A stretch of 64,000 bases of DNA from Ruminococcus sp. (lineage in GTDB: Bacteria; Bacillota; Clostridia; Oscillospirales; Ruminococcaceae): the NCBI GenBank assembly GCA_021201755.1, contig JAJQEI010000038.1:1-64000 (forward strand). The letters are read 5' to 3'. The notes under the pieces were generated by a model, which worked only from the letters and a program-made list of their open reading frames with translations, did not search any database and was not told the DNA's origin. Of this stretch, positions 27,501 through 36,970 are shown in pieces; position 1 is the stretch's first letter; the number at the start of each line of letters is the position of its first letter. Position numbers and translations under genes: made by a program.

Positions 27501-28481
27501 ATGAATCACGAGTGGAAAAAAAGACTAATTCAAGCTAGTTTGCCAATTGTGTCGATTCTTGGCGGAGCGTGTTTACTAACTGATGTAGCATCTGCTGACG
27601 ATAGTGTCGTATTTTTGGAGACAGGGGTACTGGTCGCCACAGAAACAACCATACCGGTCGCTTCGGGTACAACTACACCAATTGCTTCAGACACGACTAT
27701 ACCAGTCGCTTTGGACACAACCACACCAGTTGCTACAGATACCACGGTAGTGGAGGGGTGGGAAACCACAGACGACGGCAACAGAAAGTATCATTTTAGC
27801 GACGACACTTACACCACAGGCGAGGTGCAGATTGATAATGTTTGGTACACTTTCGATGAAGACGATTACCAGAAATACGGCTGGCAGTACGTGGCAGATG
27901 GCTGGCAAACTATTGATGACAATAAATACTACTTTGATACGAGTGGTATCATGCAGACTGGATGGCAGACCATTGACAGAAAAAATTATTATTTTAACAA
28001 ATCGACTGGCGTTTGTCAGAACGATGCGGAGGATACGCTATACAAAAAGGCGGTGGAGATCTATCAGGAGAATATGTCTACCTATTATAAAGAGGTTTTA
28101 ACCGAAGTCAACAAGATTCGAAAAGCGGCTGGGTTATCATCGCTGACATTAGATGAGGATTTGTGCATTGCAGCGACGATGCGTGCTTTGGAAATGGACG
28201 AAAACAATATTTTGAGTCATGTAAGACCTACAAGCTATTATAATACAGAGGGAGAAACCAATTATTCCGGCGACAATTGGTATACCGTGTTGTATTATAT
28301 GAACATTAGTTATTCCGCTGCAGGAGAAAACTGTGCGAGTGGGTTGAGTACCGCAGCATCTGTAGTGGCGGCTTGGGAAAGCTCTTCTGGTCATTATGCA
28401 AATATGGTCAACACAAGTTACACAAAAATTGGCGTTGGATTTAGCGCAGATGGGAAGGTTTGGGTGCAGCTATTTACTTAA
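27501..28481 (+). CDS. Secreted CAP-domain protein with glucan/choline-binding-like repeats
   Basis: A 326-residue protein. Signal peptide at residues 1-32. Residues 45-80 repeat TT-x-PVA-x-(G/D) units. Then come cell-wall-binding-like repeats (GWQTIDDNKYYFD, MQTGWQTIDRKNYYF). The CAP/SCP domain runs from about residue 190: LTEVNKIRKAAGLSSLTLD, AAGENCA and SSGHYANMVNTSYTKIGVG, with the His of SGHYANM. Family role: often wall-associated and of unclear activity. RBS GGAGGAAAA and a strong promoter precede it. Confidence 0.88.
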   Translation: MNHEWKKRLIQASLPIVSILGGACLLTDVASADDSVVFLETGVLVATETTIPVASGTTTPIASDTTIPVALDTTTPVATDTTVVEGWETTDDGNRKYHFSDDTYTTGEVQIDNVWYTFDEDDYQKYGWQYVADGWQTIDDNKYYFDTSGIMQTGWQTIDRKNYYFNKSTGVCQNDAEDTLYKKAVEIYQENMSTYYKEVLTEVNKIRKAAGLSSLTLDEDLCIAATMRALEMDENNILSHVRPTSYYNTEGETNYSGDNWYTVLYYMNISYSAAGENCASGLSTAASVVAAWESSSGHYANMVNTSYTKIGVGFSADGKVWVQLFT

Positions 28482-28505
28482 GCGTTTCCTAAAATCAGAA
28501 TAACA

Positions 28506-28545
28506 AAAAAGCAGTTCCCTTGGTAAGAGGGCACTGCTTTTATTT
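28506..28545. terminator. Bidirectional terminator
   Basis: AAAAGCAGTTCCCT / AGGGCACTGCTTTT stem between the converging CAP and phosphotransferase genes. Confidence 0.8.
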
Positions 28546-28564
28546 TAGCGAGGATAGTTGGGTT

Positions 28565-29305
28565 TTAGTCGTAGTCCACCACATCCACCCAGCGGAGGAG
28601 GAGTTCTTGTTCTTTAGGCTTTTCTTTTACAAGCTGAGACGCAGCAATAATCGGTGTCCATGCGTAGACATATTGTCTTGCAACGTCATTCATTTCGCAG
28701 AACATTTTCAAGTATAGTTCCGCCCAATCATGTTTTCCAGCCAATTCAAACAGGAGATAGGTTCTCGCAGCGTCGGCACTGCCATTACCTTGGGTAGCGT
28801 GTGACCAGTCAATCACGAATAATCTGCCGTCTTTGTCGACGATGACATTGCTAGGATTGAAGTCACCGTGGCAAACTTTCACGTGATCTTTCATGGCGTT
28901 TAGCCTTGTGTGTAAATCGTATCGTGTGGTAGCATCTAAGCCGGACTGACTGATTTTTCGGTTCATCTTGTCCTTCAGTTTTGTCAACAGTGGCGAACGT
29001 TTGCTGAGAATCTCCTTTTGTAATAAAACGAACTGTTCCATATAATTTTCCAGTTGGTCGGGGCTTTCTTCCATCAAAGACTCCAGTGTGACGCCTTCTA
29101 CATATTCTGTTACAATGCTCCACTTGCCTTCTGTTTTGCAGACTTTCAATAGCTTGGGAATTCGCAGGCCGGTTTCCTCCACTCTGGCTTGATTTAAAGC
29201 TTCGTTTAGAATATCGGACTTTTTGAAGTCTTGTTCAAATATTTTAATTCGGGTGTTGCTGTTCCGATAGCTCGCCTTGTTTTTTCCCTGTGCAATTTGT
29301 TCCAT
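28565..29305 (-). CDS. Aminoglycoside phosphotransferase-family kinase
   Basis: A 246-residue protein with a protein-kinase-like fold: VCHGDFNPSNVIVDKDGRLF (the H-G-D-x3-N catalytic loop) and VIDWSHATQGNG (the D-W in place of DFG). The start ATG overlaps the adhE stop (TAATG), so it is translated with adhE. Family members phosphorylate antibiotics, choline or sugars; the substrate here is unknown and resistance should not be assumed. Confidence 0.82.
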   Translation of the reverse strand: MEQIAQGKNKASYRNSNTRIKIFEQDFKKSDILNEALNQARVEETGLRIPKLLKVCKTEGKWSIVTEYVEGVTLESLMEESPDQLENYMEQFVLLQKEILSKRSPLLTKLKDKMNRKISQSGLDATTRYDLHTRLNAMKDHVKVCHGDFNPSNVIVDKDGRLFVIDWSHATQGNGSADAARTYLLFELAGKHDWAELYLKMFCEMNDVARQYVYAWTPIIAASQLVKEKPKEQELLLRWVDVVDYD

Positions 29306-31957
29306 TAGAATTCCTCCTTTGTCTGTGAAGTCATAGTGGCATAAGCCTCACCGTAGTAGCTCTTTTGATAAAGTGTTTTGATTTCTGAAATCAGGGGATA
29401 GCGTGGGTTTGCACCGGTGCATTGGTCATCGAACGCCTGTTCGCTCATTTCGTCCAACGTTTTCAGAAAATCTTCTTCTGTAATGCCATAGTCACGAATC
29501 GTTTTCTTGATGCCAACAGCTGTTTTTAATGCTTCGATTTTTTGGATGAAATTTTCAAACACTTCTTCATCACTGCTACCTTTCACACCCACATAACGTG
29601 CACATTCGCAGTAGCGTGCCAGTGCGTTAGGATAAGGATATTGGGAGAATGTTCCCATTTTTTGCGGTGCTTCTGCACAATTGTAGCGCATCACATAGGT
29701 GATTAGCAGTGCGTTTGCTACACCGTGAGGAAGGTGGTGAAATGCGCCAAGTTTATGCGCCATAGAGTGGCATACGCCTAAAAATGCATTTGCAAACGCC
29801 ATGCCCGCCATGGTGGAGGCGTTTGCCATCTTTTCTCTGGCAATTGGCGTATGTGCGCCATCTGTATAGCATTCTGGAAGGTAGGTGAAAATGTTCTTCA
29901 GTGCCTGTAATGCCATGCCATCAGTATAATCGGTTGCCATAACAGAGGCATAGGCTTCAAGCGCATGAGTCATGGCATCGATGCCGGAAGCAGCAGTCAG
30001 ACTTTTTGGCTGAGACATCATCAAATCGGTGTCTACAATTGCCATATTGGGCATCAGCTGATAATCTGCCAAGGGATATTTCATGCCAGTCGACTCGTCT
30101 GTGATGACCGTAAAAGGGGTGACCTCCGAACCGGTGCCGGAGGAAGTAGGAACAGCAATAAAATACGCTTTTTCGCCCATTTCTGGAAAAGTATACGTCC
30201 GCTTTCGTATATCTGTAAAACGCATTGCCATATGGACAAAATCTGCGTCTGGATGTTCATAGAGTACCCACATGATTTTGGCTGCGTCCATTGCTGAACC
30301 ACCGCCCATAGCAATAATGACGTCCGGCGAAAAAGAACGCATGATTTCTGCACCCTGTTTTGCGTTTTTTTAAGTGGGATCCGGTTGAACATCTGAAAAA
30401 ATCCGATAGGTGATACCCATATCCTGTAGGCGATTCGTAATCTGTGTCGTTGCGCCGGACTGGAACAAGAACTGATCAGTGACGAGAAACGCTCGTTTTC
30501 GATGAAGTACCGTTTGGATTTCCTTCAATGCCACCGGCAGACAGCCTTTTTTTAGATACACCTTTTGGGGTGTACGGAACCACAGCATATTCTCTCTCCT
30601 TTCTGCAACTGTTTTGATGTTCAGCAGATGTTTTACCCCTACATTTTCTGAAACGGAATTGCCGCCCCAAGAGCCACAGCCTAAGGTTAAGGATGGTGCC
30701 AGATTGAAATTGTACAAATCGCCAATACCACCGTGGGAAGATGGCGTATTGATGACAATTTGGCACGCTTTCATCTTATCGGCGAATGTGTTAATTTTTC
30801 CCGCTGGTGTATCTCGTCCACGTAAAGGGACGCTGTGTGTCCATAGCCACCGTCTCGAATGAGTTGGTCGCATATGTGATTGCTTGTGTGAAATCGTCTG
30901 CACGGTACATCGCCAGTACAGGTGACAGTTTTTCATGGGCGAATTCTTCACTGATGTGGACGTTTGACACTTCGCCGATTAGCACCTTTGTTTCATTCGG
31001 TACGGTGATATCGGAGAGCTGTGCAATTTTTGTGGCACACTGTCCTACAATTTTACTGTTCAGCGAACCATTGATCAAAATGGTCTTGCGTACCTTTTCG
31101 GTTTTATCCGGATTTAGGAAATAACAACTACGCTTTTGGAATTCCGTTTTGACAGCATCGTAAATAGAAGTGTCTACAATGACGGATTGCTCTGATGCAC
31201 AAATTATGCCGTTGTCGAACGTTTTGGAATGCACAATCGAGTTGACTGCCAGCGGAATGTCGGCAGAAGCGTCGATGACTGCTGGTGTGTTGCCAGCACC
31301 TACGCCTAGTGCCGGTTTCCCACTGGAATATGCTGCCCGTACCATGCCCGGACCGCCGGTGGCGAGAATCAAATCTGACTCCTGCATTAGGGTATTCGTC
31401 ATCTCCAGCGACGGCACGTCAATCCAGCCGATGATATTTTCCGGTGCACCAGCCTTTACAGCAGCGTCTAACACGATTTTTGCCACTGCGATGGTACTTT
31501 TCGTTGCCCGAGGATGTGGAGAAATGAGAATGGCATTTCTTGTTTTGAGACAAATTAGCGATTTAAAAATTGCTGTAGAGGTAGGGTTTGTTGTGGGAAT
31601 GACCGCTGCGATAACGCCGATTGGTTCGGCAATTTTCTGTGTTCCATAAGCATTGTCGGTTTCAATTACACCACAGGTTTTGGTGTCTTTGTAGGCGTTA
31701 TAGATATATTCTGATGCAAAGCTATTCTTGATGACTTTGTCTTCCATGACACCCATGTCGGTTTCTTCCACTGCCATTTTAGCAAGGGAAATCCGTGCGT
31801 GATTTACTGCCAAGGCGGCGGCATGAAAAATAGCATCAACCTGTTCTTGGGTATATGTGGCAAACTGCTCTTGTGCTTTTCGCACTTGTGCAAGTTTTTG
31901 TTCCAGTGCGGGAATACCATCTACCAGAGAACAACTGCCTACATTTGTATTTGTCAT
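29305..31957 (-). pseudogene. adhE: Bifunctional aldehyde-alcohol dehydrogenase, broken by two frameshifts and one stop
   Basis: Reconstructed from the ATG at 31957 (AAAGGAG upstream) to the TAA at 29305-29307, about 884 residues, normal AdhE length. The acetaldehyde dehydrogenase half has IICASEQSVIV (catalytic Cys). The Fe-ADH half has SGTGSEVTPFTVITD and IDAMTHALEAYAS with metal His residues in HSMAHKLGAFHHLPHG. Three lesions: a 1-base loss near 30865, before LIRDGGYGHTASLYVDE; another 1-base loss near 30820, before AGKINTFADKMK; and TAA at 30370-30372 (DPT-stop-KNAKQGAE). AdhE reduces acetyl-CoA to ethanol and is usually central to fermentation, so a truly dead copy would be surprising unless another exists. 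Confidence 0.88.
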
Positions 31958-32119
31958 AACATTTTTCTCCTTTTCTTGGATATCCAAGGGGTGAACAGAG
32001 AAATCGGGCATAGCAAAATCGGGGCTGGGCAGATTAAAAGTAAGTTAAGACTAACTATACATTCCTGTAAAACCATCTGTTAAATCATCTATATCCGAAA
32101 CGACACCTCTTGTATTTTT

Positions 32120-32148
32120 ATTATACCATTTTTTTGTTCATCCGTCAA
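32120..32148 (-). promoter_or_regulatory. Promoter of adhE
   Basis: Minus-strand TTGACG (32143-32148), 17 bp, TATAAT (32120-32125), giving a leader of about 155 nt before the adhE start. No Rex-like operator was found. Confidence 0.75.
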
Positions 32149-32220
32149 TTCTTTTTTGAGAAATCTTTGCGGTGGCTTTATGGTAGTGTGTGTTAAAAAA
32201 TGAAAAATATACAGCGAGAA

Positions 32221-32253
32221 TTGACGAAAGCCGCAGGGAAACTCTGTTATAAT
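32221..32253 (+). promoter_or_regulatory. spoIIG-type promoter with Spo0A box
   Basis: TTGACG (32221-32226) and TATAAT (32248-32253) are 21 bp apart, far wider than normal. TGACGAA (32222-32228) fits the Spo0A box TGNCGAA and overlaps the -35. The B. subtilis spoIIG promoter is known for the same wide spacing and Spo0A activation. Confidence 0.75.
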
Positions 32254-32304
32254 AGAATCGGTGGGAATTTTCAAATATAATTCTTATCTTGCTCGGAAGC
32301 TATC

Positions 32305-33132
32305 ATGCAGACAATTTATCTGGATATTTTATTATTGGAAAGCTTTTATGTCAACTATTTTTTGCTGCGTGCAACGGGACGACTGACCCATACAAGGCTT
32401 CGCATTTGTCGGTGTGTCTTTGCGGCAGTTGTCAGCAGTTTATTTTCGTTGTTGCTGTTTCTGCCATCGTTGCCGATTGTCGTGCAGTGGCTTCTGAAGC
32501 TTGGCACGGCAGGTGTTACGGTGCTTCTGGCGTTTGGACGCAGTCACGCACGGTTTGTACGATTTCGTCAAATATTGTGTTTTTTTTGCTGTAGTTTTCT
32601 CTTGGCTGGATTGCTTCTCGCAGTGTCCAGTCAAACGAAACAGGGATTTGCTGCATGGGCGAATGGCTATTGGTATGTAGATTTTTCGATGTTGCAGCTA
32701 ATCGTTATGACAGCACTGGCGTATCTAGCGTTGCACGGCTATCACAGGATACGAGGGCGATTGCACGTCGCAGAGACAGATTATCAGGTATATCTTCGCC
32801 TTGATGGACGTACGCTGGTTCTCTCTAGACTGGCGGACACAGGAAATCGGTTGGAGGATTTCTTCTCCGGTTTGCTGGTGATTGTCTGTTCGGCTGAATC
32901 CTTAGCACAGTTGCAAAACGGTATGCCGATAGAAAAACTTCCACACTATCGAGTGATTCCGTGTGCAACAGTTACTTCAGAGGGGGTTATGCCATTATTT
33001 CGACCGGACGAAATCTGTATTCGGCAGATGACACAGAACAAGTGCAAGCATATACATACGGTAGATGCCATGATTGGCATTGCCGGAACACAGAAAACGG
33101 CGATTTTTCACCCAAAACTCATTGGAAAATAG
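32305..33132 (+). CDS. spoIIGA: Sigma-E processing peptidase SpoIIGA
   Basis: A 275-residue protein. Five to six N-terminal membrane helices (residues 1-150) begin with MQTIYLDILLLESFYVNYFL. The C-terminal cytoplasmic aspartic-protease domain has LSRLADTGNRLEDF (the DTGN active site), then IAGTQKTAIFHPKL. It activates pro-sigma-E at the sporulation septum. sigE starts 27 bp downstream, the universal order. Confidence 0.92.
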   Translation: MQTIYLDILLLESFYVNYFLLRATGRLTHTRLRICRCVFAAVVSSLFSLLLFLPSLPIVVQWLLKLGTAGVTVLLAFGRSHARFVRFRQILCFFCCSFLLAGLLLAVSSQTKQGFAAWANGYWYVDFSMLQLIVMTALAYLALHGYHRIRGRLHVAETDYQVYLRLDGRTLVLSRLADTGNRLEDFFSGLLVIVCSAESLAQLQNGMPIEKLPHYRVIPCATVTSEGVMPLFRPDEICIRQMTQNKCKHIHTVDAMIGIAGTQKTAIFHPKLIGK

Positions 33133-33159
33133 ATGAATATTCAAAAGGAGAGAAAAGAT

Positions 33160-33876
33160 ATGCAAAGCGTACGAATTTCATTGCAGAGATTATTTCAACA
33201 CATGAAGAAACAGTTTTTGACACCGTGCAGAGTGGATTATATCAACGGGATGGACACTTTACCGCCACCGTTGACCAAAGAGGAGGAACAGGCAGTTTTT
33301 ATAAAGCTGGCGGCGGGGGACACTGGGGCAAGGGAAACGCTGATAGTGCATAATTTGCGGTTTGTGGTATACATAGCCAGAAAATTTGAATCCTCCGGGT
33401 TGGGATTAGACGACTTAATTTCCATTGGAACCATTGGACTGATTAAGGCAGTGGAGACGTTTTGTCCTGCGAAGAAAATAAAGCTTGCTATCTATGCGTC
33501 GCAGTGTATTGAAAATGAAATTCTAATGGTACTGCGAAAAAATGTTCAGATACGTGGTGAAATTTCTATCGATAAACCGCTGCGATCCGATTGGGACGCA
33601 GGCGAGTTATCGCTGTCCGATGTGTTGGGAACGGAGGAAGATATAGTGAGCAAGAATATCGAACAGGAAGCGGAACGAGAGATGCTGCGACTTGCTATAT
33701 CAGAATTAGGTCAGCATGAGCGTGAAATTATGGAAATGCGATTTGGTTTGACCGGTGAACGAGAACAGACGCAAAAGGAGGTAGCAGAAGTTATTGGCAT
33801 ATCACAATCCTATATTTCACGTCTAGAAAAGAAAATCATCCGCAAACTGCGGATGAGATTGGAAAAGATTTTGTAA
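33160..33876 (+). CDS. sigE: Sporulation mother-cell sigma factor E
   Basis: The ATG at 33160 has AAGGAG 9 nt upstream; an ATG at 33133 precedes that RBS and was rejected. A 238-residue sigma-70 protein: pro-region to about residue 30, region 2 ([33 protein letters not shown]), the sigma-E signature [22 protein letters not shown], and a C-terminal HTH ([17 protein letters not shown]). Odd: region 2.4 reads [16 protein letters not shown] where relatives nearly always have [16 protein letters not shown] (from memory). Both changes are C-to-T or G-to-A. Terminates the operon; sigG does not follow. Confidence 0.93.
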   Translation: MQSVRISLQRLFQHMKKQFLTPCRVDYINGMDTLPPPLTKEEEQAVFIKLAAGDTGARETLIVHNLRFVVYIARKFESSGLGLDDLISIGTIGLIKAVETFCPAKKIKLAIYASQCIENEILMVLRKNVQIRGEISIDKPLRSDWDAGELSLSDVLGTEEDIVSKNIEQEAEREMLRLAISELGQHEREIMEMRFGLTGEREQTQKEVAEVIGISQSYISRLEKKIIRKLRMRLEKIL

Positions 33877-33904
33877 GGGATCGAAAAGCGATGAAAACAT
33901 ATTG

Positions 33905-34462
33905 TCAATTTGACACAACTCTATGGGTGGCTTTTCGTATTGCAGCTGCGAGACCGAATGCGAGAACGAGGGAAATACCATCTTTTATGAGGTAGGGTGT
34001 GGATGCCAGTGCAAATGCTTGCAATGGCGAAGAGCCAGAGACCAGTGCGAATTGTATAACGCCGGTAATGTAACAAAGGGCGAGCCCAATGACACTACAA
34101 ATTACGCAGAAAATTCGATTTTTTGCGCAGGGTGATTTGTACCAAATTTCACTGCCCAGTCCGCACAGAGTCGCTATGAATAGAAATCCCCAAAGGTAGC
34201 CGCCTGTGATGCCTATGAGTTTGGAAATACCACCGGTAAAATTTGCAAAAACAGGGATTCCTACTGCACCCAGTGCAAGGTAAACGACTATAGAAATGAT
34301 ACTACGCTTCCAGCCAAGGACGTAGGCAGACAGGGCAACGGCAAATGTCTGGAGTGTGATGGGAATACCCCACGGTGTGGGAATGCTAATTTGGGACAAT
34401 ACCGCCAGAACAGCAGCAAAAAGTCCGATTTGTACCAGTGATAAAATGGATTTGTGTTGCAT
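33905..34462 (-). CDS. bioY: Biotin transporter S component BioY
   Basis: A 185-residue protein with six membrane helices. It has ISIPTPWGIPITLQTFAVAL, GAVGIPVFANFTGG and TGGYLWGF, hallmarks of BioY, the substrate-binding ECF subunit that works with the shared EcfAAT module. RBS GGAGG precedes the start. A BirA-type operator overlaps its promoter. No other biotin gene is nearby. Confidence 0.93.
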   Translation of the reverse strand: MQHKSILSLVQIGLFAAVLAVLSQISIPTPWGIPITLQTFAVALSAYVLGWKRSIISIVVYLALGAVGIPVFANFTGGISKLIGITGGYLWGFLFIATLCGLGSEIWYKSPCAKNRIFCVICSVIGLALCYITGVIQFALVSGSSPLQAFALASTPYLIKDGISLVLAFGLAAAIRKATHRVVSN

Positions 34463-34486
34463 AAGTAAAACCTCCGATAAATTCTA

Positions 34487-34521
34487 TTGTCAACCAGCTT
34501 TAAAAGAAATTTGGGTGACAA
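34487..34521 (-). promoter_or_regulatory. BirA-type biotin operator upstream of bioY
   Basis: TTGTCAACC (34487-34495), 17 bp, GGGTGACAA (34513-34521): an inverted repeat close to the BirA box TTGTTAACC-N14-16-GGTTTACAA. A minus-strand TATAAT lies just beside it. Biotin repression of bioY is expected. Confidence 0.7.
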
Positions 34522-34635
34522 ATAAATTATACCACAAGAGGTGAAGAATTGTCAAGGGAAATTAGAAAAAATATTAGTAATTCTAAATATGAACGAATTA
34601 AGATTAAATTAAAATAAAAACATTTTAAAATTTAC

Positions 34636-34664
34636 TTGACAGACGAAGAAGGTTGTGCTATAAT
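34636..34664 (+). promoter_or_regulatory. Promoter of tRNA-Trp
   Basis: TTGACA (34636-34641), 17 bp, TATAAT (34659-34664), 33 bp before the tRNA. Confidence 0.85.
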
Positions 34665-34697
34665 AAATAATGTTGTAAGTCATACTTGTCGAAACGT

Positions 34698-34773
34698 AGG
34701 GGTATAGCTCAGCCGGTAGAGCAGCGGTCTCCAAAACCGCATGCCGAGGGTTCGATTCCTTCTGCCCCTGCCA
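34698..34773 (+). tRNA. tRNA-Trp (anticodon CCA)
   Basis: AGGGGTA / TGCCCCT acceptor stem, anticodon loop TCTCCAAAA with CCA, GGTTCGATTCC T arm, encoded CCA end. Confidence 0.96.
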
Positions 34774-34785
34774 AAATAGTAAATT

Positions 34786-34834
34786 CAAAAAAAGCACGCA
34801 AACACGAAAAGACACGTGAATGTGTGTTTTTTTG
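34786..34834 (+). terminator. tRNA-Trp terminator; left copy of a long inverted repeat
   Basis: AAAAAAGCACGCAAACACG pairs imperfectly with CACGTGAATGTGTGTTTTTTT. It is also nearly the reverse complement of 35280-35327, so the two terminators form a long inverted repeat about 450 bp apart. Confidence 0.6.
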
Positions 34835-35279
34835 TTTTCTTTTTTTTACGTGAAAACGTTGTATTTACCATTGCATATACTGCTGAACAACTTACATAGG
34901 AGTATTGTGAAAAGCGAAAACATCACCTCGGCTAGTTGCTAATTAAGTCAGGAAAACTGTCCCCCTAAGTGCTTTTTGGAAAAAAAAGTTTGAAAACAGA
35001 CTTGACAGCCACCTAAAAAGATGGTGTAATAATATTGTAATCAAGGTAAGCCCTCAAGCTAATCACCGCCCTCGGTGTCACCTTGGACGAGCTTTGCAAG
35101 GATGAAACGGAATAGCCTTTTGCATCTTCAACCGTTAAAAGTGAACTGACTCCAAAAATTAGATAACTTAAAAAATTTTATTGTACTCTTGGTCGTATTT
35201 AGTTTTAATGATGTTATGAAAATTCCCCTAAAGTGTGATAAAATGTGGAGCAAAATCGAGGAGTTCGAAAATTTGGGTA
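34835..35279. other. Intergenic stretch between tRNA terminators
   Basis: About 445 bp without a gene. It contains TTGACA-like and TATAAT-like fragments and one short HTH-protein remnant at 35050-35115, but no intact frame, integrase or RNA gene that I can see. Confidence 0.5.
35050..35115 (+). pseudogene. Remnant of an XRE-family HTH protein C-terminus
   Basis: A 21-codon stretch reads ALKLITALGVTLDELCKDETE then TAG, a typical end of a helix-turn-helix XRE domain. A stop codon lies immediately before it, so only this tail survives. Confidence 0.5.
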
Positions 35280-35327
35280 CAAAAAACACACATTCACGTT
35301 ATTTTGACGTGTTTGTGTGTCTTTTTG
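35280..35327 (-). terminator. tRNA-Ser terminator; right copy of the inverted repeat
   Basis: ACACACATTCACG / CGTGTTTGTGTGT stem next to the 3' end of the minus-strand tRNA-Ser; nearly the reverse complement of 34786-34834. Confidence 0.6.
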
Positions 35328-35339
35328 AAATTTTAGCTT

Positions 35340-35431
35340 TGGCGGACAGGGAGGGATTCGAACCCTCGATACGCTATTAACGTATACACGAGTTCCAGTC
35401 GTGCGCCTTAGACCAGCTCAACCACCTGTCC
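35340..35431 (-). tRNA. tRNA-Ser (anticodon GGA)
   Basis: Minus strand: GGACAGG / CCTGTCC acceptor, anticodon GGA in GACTGGAACTCGT, long variable arm (TATACG / CGTATC), encoded CCA. Confidence 0.95.
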
Positions 35432-35520
35432 TTTTAGACATTAAAAAATATGAAGCCATGAACAAGAGACATAACATCTCAAAATCCAATTATCTAACTT
35501 TTTTGCTTCCTGTGAGGAAG

Positions 35521-35603
35521 TGGTGCGAGTAACGGGACTTGAACCCGTACGCCGAAGCACACGCCCCTCAAACGTGCCTGTCTGCCAGTTCCAGCACACT
35601 CGC
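35521..35603 (-). tRNA. tRNA-Leu (anticodon GAG)
   Basis: Minus strand: GCGAGTG / TACTCGC acceptor, anticodon loop TTTGAGG with GAG, long variable arm GTGCTTCGGCGT, encoded CCA. Confidence 0.95.
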
Positions 35604-36051
35604 TTCTCGTTTTTATCAGTCAACTTTTTTATTATATCAAAGACTATCGATAATGTCAAGCTTTTTTGTTAAATTCATTTGTAAATATATTTTGAATTAA
35701 ATTTTATTTTAAACAATTTGACATACGCTTGAAAAGAAAACGCTTTTTGGAAAGAGTTGCATACTGTAGAATTTTATACACCAAAGAAAACAATTACAAT
35801 TATATTACAATTGGATGACAAACTAATAAAACATTGCATCGTGTAACGAAATTCCTTGACTTTTTTTGATACTTATGGTATAATTTAACTGGCTATATTG
35901 AAAAAAGTATATGCAGAAATCCGATTCTTTTTGGACAATCTGACGAGATTTGTTAAAGAACAAAATGCAATTTTAATTGTATTCTGCAATTACTTCGATA
36001 AATTTATGCTTTATTTTACAACGTTGATACATGTTAGGGAGGAATTTTGCT
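35604..36051. other. Intergenic region and long leader of the zinc-ribbon island
   Basis: About 450 bp without a gene. The left 250 bp, which would include the promoter of the leftward tRNAs, is AT-rich with no clear motif seen. The right part holds the promoter at 35856-35884 and then a 5' leader of about 160 nt before the first zinc-ribbon gene; I see no known riboswitch in it. Confidence 0.5.
35856..35884 (+). promoter_or_regulatory. Promoter of the zinc-ribbon/kinase/FHA-ABC island
   Basis: TTGACT (35856-35861), 17 bp, TATAAT (35879-35884). It is the only strong promoter seen before a run of about 19 co-oriented genes. Confidence 0.75.
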
Positions 36052-36912
36052 ATGATTTGCAAGAACTGTGGGAATGAGTTTAACAAAGGGGTATTTTGTC
36101 CGGCTTGTGGTGCAAACAATGCCGATCAGAATACTGCTGCAAATGGGAATGTTGGTGGATTTGGTGGTTTACAGAATCCAAATCAGGGTTTTCAGAACCC
36201 GAATCAGGGATTTCAAAATCCAAATCCGATCTATCCGAATCCGGGATACCAAAATCCAAATCCTATACCGCCGGTGACACCTGTGAAGAAAAAGCGGAAA
36301 ACGCCGCAGATTCTGGCACTTTTGGCGATTCTGTTGGTTATTGTGATTGTGATTGCTTTGATTCCGCTACTCTTTACAAGCGCAAAGGCTAAAACGAAGC
36401 GAGTTATGAAAAATTATATGAATGCGTTGGAGAGCGGCGATACGGACGAGTTATTTGAATGTTCTGTTCTGGCGATTGATGATTTGGATCAATTGCTGTT
36501 AGACAATGGTGTGGACACGAAGCTGTACATTGAGTCGGGTTATGACGATATTTTCTATGCTATGGAAGATATTTATGGAGAGGACGTTACGTATTCGTAC
36601 AATATTTCCTGTTTTGAAGAAATTACAATCGATGCAATTGTTCGCCAAATGCAGTTATATGCTTATTTGATGGATGAGAGCTATTATACGAGTTACAATG
36701 CAGTTTCCGGCGTGCTGGAAGATTATGAGGAAGAGTATGGCATTGAGGCTATCTACATGGTGGTTGCGGAAGTGACAATAGAAGGTAATGATGAAGAATG
36801 CACGATGCCGTAGAATTTTATCGTTGTTAATGTAGATGGTGTGTACTATCTTGCAGAAATGAACAGTGGCCTTTTCAATACGGCAACAGAAGAACTGGCA
36901 GATATGATGTAA
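36052..36912 (+). pseudogene. Zinc-ribbon membrane protein with SnoaL/DUF4878-like ectodomain, one TAG
   Basis: The start at 36052 (MICKNCGNEFNKG) follows AGGGAGG. Full frame 286 residues: Cys4 zinc ribbon (CKNCG...CPACG, residues 3-20), an Asn-Pro-Gln repeat region (FQNPNQG units, residues 40-75), a basic KKKRKTPQ, one helix (residues 85-108), then MKNYMNALESGDTDELFE, like the start of DUF4878/NTF2-like extracellular domains. TAG at 36811-36813 interrupts ECTMP-stop-NFIVVNVDGVYYL; CAG would restore it. First gene of the island. Topology predicts the zinc ribbon inside and the sensor domain outside the cell. Confidence 0.8.
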
Positions 36913-36970
36913 CACAAAACGAAAAAATGTGGTTATACATATAATATAACTTTCAGCGGAAAGGAGTAAA

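Noticed and set aside
28565..29305. Aminoglycoside resistance gene
   Set aside because: It has the kinase fold but nothing in the sequence points to antibiotics, and coupling to adhE suggests a metabolic substrate.
34698..35603. Integrative element at the tRNA cluster
   Set aside because: No integrase, excisionase or duplicated tRNA end was seen; only an HTH remnant and inverted terminators remain.
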